Below, in pieces: positions 58,905-64,000 of a DNA stretch of 64,000 nucleotides. Both the position numbers and the translations under genes were made by a program. How positions within the stretch are numbered: the stretch's first letter is position 1; each line of letters opens with the position of its first letter. The notes under the pieces were generated by a model. It saw nothing but the letters and a program-made list of their open reading frames with translations, ran no database searches and was not told the DNA's origin. The stretch is from Erinaceus europaeus (taxonomy: Eukaryota > Chordata > Mammalia > Eulipotyphla > Erinaceidae): assembly GCF_950295315.1 (NCBI RefSeq), contig NC_080172.1:80247118-80311117 (forward strand), read 5' to 3'.

Positions 58905-60050
58905 TTTCTCTTTATACAGGAGAAAGTTAGCCCAGAAAGTAAAGCTTGGATAATGGCAAATAAATTTATGTAATTTTCCTGGCCGCCAAAGGTATTTATT
59001 GCATTTTACCTGAACTATTAATTTTATTGTGTTCTGATGATATTTCATTGTTCATTATTCTTAGGAGCAAAATATGTGCTTTAAATTTGCACAGAATCTT
59101 ATCTTTTACTTGTAACTCCTGAAACTATAGTGATTTTATATTCATATTAATTTATGAAATGTTTACAAAAATACATGTAAAGTTGTTAATAACTCATTAT
59201 TCTAATCTGCATAGTGCCCATAAAAAACACATATGAATTTTTCCTAATTTTAAAACTAATATAAGTCTAAACAGCTGCAGTTTTTATAAATTTCAAAGCT
59301 ATTTATACAAATCAGTGAAAAACAGATTTATATTTTAAATATCTACACATAACTTTTAAACAGACTAAAATATTGTGATTATAATCATGTCACAGTTCAT
59401 ACATATTTGTGGTTTTATAATCAATTTTGATGTCAGCACTATTTTTAATATATTTCTAAAGATTTTTGGAAGAATTCTGCCAAATATTTAGTGAAATCTA
59501 TCAGGATGTTATTCCTATCTATTAATCACTATATAATTTTGAAAAAGAAACAGTCAAATATTAATATATATTACCTGCATTTGCATTCTGAGAGCAACAT
59601 TTCTCTAGGATATAAACTATTGATTTTACTGATGCTTGATGTTTGTATATATAGATATATATTTCAAGTACATCATACTTATCCCAGAAATAATTTCTTT
59701 TTAGATGAACAGTATTCACCAATTATTGACAATACTAATTTAAGCAAGAAATAGTACAGAGAAATTTTAAAGATGATATTCATGACAACAAGGTGCTGTA
59801 AAGTATAATTAACATCTATTCTGCAATCCATATTCTATTTATAAATGACCTACAAAATCTATTAGCCATAAATATTGATTAGTATTCAGTATCATGACAA
59901 TTTATCATTATTTTAGATTAGGTACATGAACTGAAAGATCCTTCAGCTCCGTTTACCAAGGTGTATATGGGACAGACTCATTTCTGAATCTATGTATAGA
60001 TAAGTTATCACAAAGTCAGGTTTAGGATTTTCACATTAAAATAAAAATTC
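58905..60050. other. Intron 5, unique
   Basis: AT-rich; no gene or repeat is recognised. Confidence 0.5.
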
Positions 60051-60054
60051 AGGT

Positions 60055-60218
60055 AGAAACTTACACTTCAGTACCCCTCATTGCATGGGCCCCTTCCTAG
60101 GTAAAAAAGTACCTATGTGGGTGTGAGAGTATTTTGCAGGCACTTATCACAAGGAGATGAGAGATTGTACCCTTGTGCCAATAACTATTGTAATCCATTA
60201 ACCCAATAAAGAAAAAAA
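60055..60218 (+). mobile_element. Old L1 3' end, probable
   Basis: GATTGTACCCTTGTGCC and CTATTGTAATCCATTAACCC before AATAAAGAAAAAA resemble the 3' end of an old L1 subfamily (compare ACTGTAAACCATTAAC at about 1175-1190). Confidence 0.5.
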
Positions 60219-60364
60219 ACTGAATAAAACAGTGTAACTTTAAATAACTCAAGTAACAAAAATAATTAAGATTGAATTATCAGTCTAAGTTAATTTAAGC
60301 ATATTTTATTGTAAAACTGCACTTGCAATTTTTTTTATTATTTCTTAAGAAACTACTTCCTCTT

Positions 60365-60475
60365 CCTAAATATTTCTAAGTTCTGGCTTATGGTAGTGCT
60401 AGGGATTCAACCAGGGAACTGAGAACCTCAGGCAAAGATCTTTTGCATAACCACTGTGTAGTTTTCACTCCTAGA
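60365..60475 (-). mobile_element. Old SINE, minus strand
   Basis: TTCTGGCTTATGGTAGTGC, GGGATTCAACCAGGGAAC and TTTTGCATAACCACTGTG are the complement of the old tRNA-like SINE. Confidence 0.65.
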
Positions 60476-60493
60476 AACTGCAATGACCCCTTG

Positions 60494-61380
60494 ATTTTTT
60501 TTACTTATATTTCCTACTATTTACTTTTATTGGTGCAACTGATGTTTTACAGTAAATACAGTTGTTGACGCATGAATAAAACTTCTCAATTTTTTCCAAA
60601 ACACTCTCATACCCAGCCTAAGTCTTTCTCCAACATCATGTACCAGGAGCTGAAGGTCCCGCCCCACCCCCCACCCCCTAACCCCCCCAAAGCCCCAAGT
60701 TCTTAACTTTGGTGCAGTACACCAAACCCAATCCCAGTTCTACTTTGTGTTTGTCCTTTATGTTCTTATTTCTCAATTTCTTCCCATAAATGAGATTATC
60801 CCATACTCTTCCTTCTCTTTCAGGTTTATCCCACTTAATGATTCCTTCTAGCTCCATCTAAAATGAGGTGAAGAAAATGCATTCATCATTCTTAAGGCTA
60901 TTAAACAGAACATACAAAGAGCATAGCCAACAGCAAAAAAAAAAGGGACCTCATCCAAAAGTGAGGAGAAGAAATAATGTCCCAAGTCACTGAATGTCAG
61001 AGAAATGCAAATAAAGAAAACAGTGAGATACCAATTTACTTCGTGAGAATGTCATATCAGAAAGGACAGTAACAACAAATGCTGGAGAGATACATAGCTA
61101 GAGCAAAGGAACACCACCTGCACTGCTAGTGGAAAGGTAAAATTGTTCAACCCTTGCAGAAAGCAGTCTGGAGAACTCTCAAAAGACTAGAAATGGATTT
61201 ACCGTATGACCCAGCAATTCCTCTCCTGGGGATATATTTTTATGAAATCAAATACATTCATCCAAAAAAAAATCTGTGCATACCTATGTTCATAGCAGCA
61301 CAATTTGTAATAACCAGAGTCTAGAAAAAAACTAGGTTTATGTGGTGTGTATACATATAGGAATGCTACATAGCAGCAAT
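60494..61380 (-). mobile_element. Old L1 3' end with inverted ORF2 part
   Basis: 60494-60893 is L1 3'UTR plus the ORF2 end in minus orientation (complement shows GAGATTATCCCATACTC and TTCTAGCTCCATCT). 60896-61380 is ORF2 in plus orientation (TGGAGAGATACATAGC, GCAATTCCTCTCCTGGGG, ATGTTCATAGCAGCACAATT, up to CATAGCAGCAA). The two pieces adjoin on the L1 map but face opposite ways. Many stops are present. Confidence 0.82.
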
Positions 61381-61384
61381 TTTT

Positions 61385-61962
61385 AACATCTATACTTTAC
61401 TATAATCATGTTTGTTTGACTAATAGATACTTATCAAATGAACATTTTTACACTGGAGTTCAGATGAGACAATATGCCTTAGATAGTCCTAGTTTTTGTT
61501 ACTGTTGCAGTGCTTACAGTCAATCATGTCTTCCTTCACCCTTCAAAGTATTTTTGCCATTACATTATTTGACATATAAAGAAGTCAACACAGAGTCTAC
61601 TCAATTATATATTTTATATATTTTAAAACACTTGCTTGCTTATATAGTGTTTGTTACTTTTGTATTTGTCACTAGGGCTCTCAGCATGCACATTCTACAC
61701 CCCACCAGTTGCTAGTATACCCTGGGCTTCTCTCACTATATATATATTTTTTAACATGTGATATGTAACAAAAAGTGTATTGTTTTAAAGTGCTCTTGCA
61801 GTAATTTTTTATGACACATATATTGATATTGTCTTCAAATATTCTTGTAGAAGACAAAAGATTAGAGCTTTTATTAACCATAATGCCTAAAACAAAGATA
61901 TGTGAGAAACAGCTATATTATTATAATCACAAACTAGTTCAGGGAGACATTCTCCTACTTTT
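61385..61962. other. Intron 5, unique
   Basis: Nothing recognised; the 99-aa plus frame (61416-61715) has no family features. Confidence 0.45.
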
Positions 61963-61975
61963 ATTCATAATCTTT

Positions 61976-62275
61976 TTATTTTTATTTATAAAAAGGAAAG
62001 ATTGACAAAACCATAGGATAAGAGGGGTATAGCTTCACACAATACCCACCACCAGACCTCCATATATCAATCCCTCCCCTGATAGCTTTTCTATTCTTTA
62101 ACCCTCTGGGAGTATGGACCCAAGGTCATTGTGGGATGCAGAAGGTGGAAGGTCTGGCTTCTGTAATTGCTTCCCCGCTGAACATGGGCATTGACAGGTG
62201 GATTCATACTCCCAGCCTGTCTCTCTCTCTTTTCCTAGTGGGGAAGGGCTCTGGGGAAGCGGAGCTCCAGGACAA
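61976..62275 (-). mobile_element. L1 3' end with perfect target duplication
   Basis: A 300-bp 5'-truncated L1 3'UTR on the minus strand (complement: ACCATAGGATAAGAGGGG near the tail, CAGGACAAATTC at the 5' end). The 13-bp flanks ATTCATAATCTTT at 61963-61975 and 62276-62288 are identical. Confidence 0.95.
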
Positions 62276-62693
62276 ATTCATAATCTTTAAATAAGGAAAA
62301 TATAAAAGCCGATGCAATTTAAGTAACTGTAAAATATTCCCTAATGTAGTCTTATAACACCTGGCTGGTTGAATTGCACATGAATATTTTACCATACTAC
62401 AAATGCTAATTAATTTAATTTAAGCTATGTATTCTCTCAATGAATGATAGAAATAAAAGCAAATACTATGTGATGTAAGCAGTCTATGATAGAAGTTCAA
62501 CTGAATATTGTTGAATGAGTGGAGATACAAAATACAGTAAACCCAGAGTAATTGAGCCCTCAATTAGTTCCCTGGTTTAGTATGGAATTCCATTTATTTA
62601 CTCTATTTATTTATAAGTAAAAGTTTAAAAAATATAAAAAATCTAGACTAAACTAAAAATATAGTGTCTAAATTATTTGTTGTGCAAATATTT

Positions 62694-62803
62694 ACTGTGA
62701 AGTGACTCCCCTGCAGGTGGGGAGCCAGGGGCTCAAAGAGGGATCCTTGTGCTTTGTACCACCTGCACGTTTATTAACCGGCTGTGCTACCATCCGACTC
62801 CCT
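62694..62803 (-). mobile_element. SINE head only, minus strand
   Basis: Only about the first 105 bp of a long-type SINE is present: GTGAAGTGACTCCCCTGCAGG core back to a head complement ending CCATCCGACTCCC. The CT-rich, 3' body and tail parts are missing. Confidence 0.8.
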
Positions 62804-64000
62804 TTTATATTTTTTTCATTTTTTACTTTAATTGTTAAGTTAAACTTTACAATCATAGAACTGTGGTTTTATATTTTCTAAAGTAACTTCATAACCTTTT
62901 TCAACATCATAAAAGTAATTTTTTTGGGCATACGCCTAATTATAAGCTTCTACTTTCTCAAAACTTTAAAAAATAGATTTAAAAAAAATATCCATTCTAC
63001 TTTTCCAAAATTGTTAAATTTAAAAAGAAGTAAGTCTAGGTTTACTAAATGCCGTGAATAAATGATCTACTAGAGAACATATAGACACTCAAATCCTTTT
63101 TTTTTTTCCTTGTGTAACCCAAGCAATTTTCAACTTTTTCTCTAGTGCCAGAAACTGAACCTCGGAACTCTTGCTCATAAGCCGTGTGCTTTCCCACTAT
63201 ACAATGCCCTAGTCATCAAGTGCATTTCATAATAAAAGTCGAGTTATATTTATATAGAGAAAACCTCATGATTATTAAGAATTCTACTCCAGACTACTAA
63301 TTCAAAAGTATTTTAAAGAAACAATATTATTAAAAACTCCCTTATTAGGAGAATTATAATCATTTCTTAGTGTATCCATCCATCCTATAGGCACAAAGCC
63401 ACTGTAGATATGAGGGATAGTAAACAACTGTATAATTATGACAGCATAGGATAAAACACACACACACACTCACAGTTTGTCTCCTGATTCTACTACAAGT
63501 TACCTCTTGCATGATTTATTCCTTCTTTACTATAGTTCCTCTAAATAGTATGCTTGAGTTTAAATGAAAAAGTGTAAGGTATGGATTGAAACAATAACAG
63601 CACAATGTTGATATTTGAAAAATCATTTATAAGTTATAGGAAAAACAATTTTGAAAATATCATACTATTTTAGCTTACTTTTCTAACCTTTGCTTAATCT
63701 GTTTGGAAAATGGATTTGTATTCCTCTAAAGGTCAAAAATCAATTATCATTCTCCCAAACAATCAAAGCATGAAATCATTTGCATCACGTTCCATTTTGC
63801 CTTAAATATTCATATCAATAGTTTAGTAGTTTTGAAAAAAAATAATATTGCTTTGCATTGCACATTATACTTTAACTTTTCAGAGAGTTAGTCTGTTGTT
63901 CATGATTTGCTTAGACTAGCAGGCAAATTTCTGTAAACCACACCACACTTTTGACAGTGAGAATACAGGACTGTCTACAATAACTTACACTGAGTACGCA
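62804..64000. other. Intron 5, mostly unique
   Basis: About 63125-63220 (AACCTCGGAACTCTTGCTC, GCTTTCCCACTATACAATGCC) is an old minus-strand SINE, and a short (CA)n lies near 63458-63470. No gene is recognised. Confidence 0.5.

Noticed and set aside
50771..64000. DPYD exon 5
   Set aside because: I looked for the expected peptide before Val162 with matching splice sites on the minus strand and did not find it. The human intron is long enough for it to be outside.

Overview
The window is mammalian nuclear DNA: AT-rich, with three short protein-coding exons separated by large introns, and otherwise filled by LINE-1 (L1) fragments, tRNA-derived SINEs, one endogenous-retrovirus solo LTR and simple repeats. 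The SINEs (tRNA-like head with pol III A and B boxes, CCCCACCTGCAGG core, ACAACAAGGGCAACAAAA tail) are of a kind I associate with hedgehogs (Erinaceidae, probably Erinaceus). That assignment is from memory and is not proved here.

The only host gene recognised is DPYD (dihydropyrimidine dehydrogenase), on the minus strand. Exon 6 (50574-50770, 197 bp), exon 7 (42808-42889, 82 bp) and exon 8 (36862-36949, 88 bp) have intact GT-AG splice sites, intact reading phases and the same lengths as the human exons as I recall them. They encode roughly residues 162-284, the first part of the FAD-binding region including the GAGPAS motif. The window therefore holds part of intron 5 (50771-64000), introns 6 and 7 complete, and part of intron 8 (1-36861). 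Exons 5 and 9 were not seen and are expected outside.

Layout: 1-7.6 kb has mixed old L1 and SINE fragments. 7.6-15.2 kb is mostly unique intron with two long SINEs, one carrying a large CTCCT/CCCCT expansion. 15.2-35.3 kb is dense in young SINEs and L1 3' ends, ending in an L1 with an inverted 5' part. 35.3-50.8 kb is the exon-bearing and mostly unique part. 51-62.3 kb again holds L1 3' ends, SINEs and a solo LTR with a perfect 6-bp target duplication.

No operon-like or undescribed host system was found. The most interesting signals concern retrotransposition. One L1 copy (27.58-28.6 kb) lacks exactly the segment that full copies bound with a GT donor and a pyrimidine-tract AG acceptor, so it looks like a reverse-transcribed, spliced L1 3'UTR. 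Up to four L1 copies show 5' inversion of the twin-priming type. One SINE seems to have been primed from an internal A4 tract. Two L1 copies fuse ORF2 directly to the distal 3'UTR.
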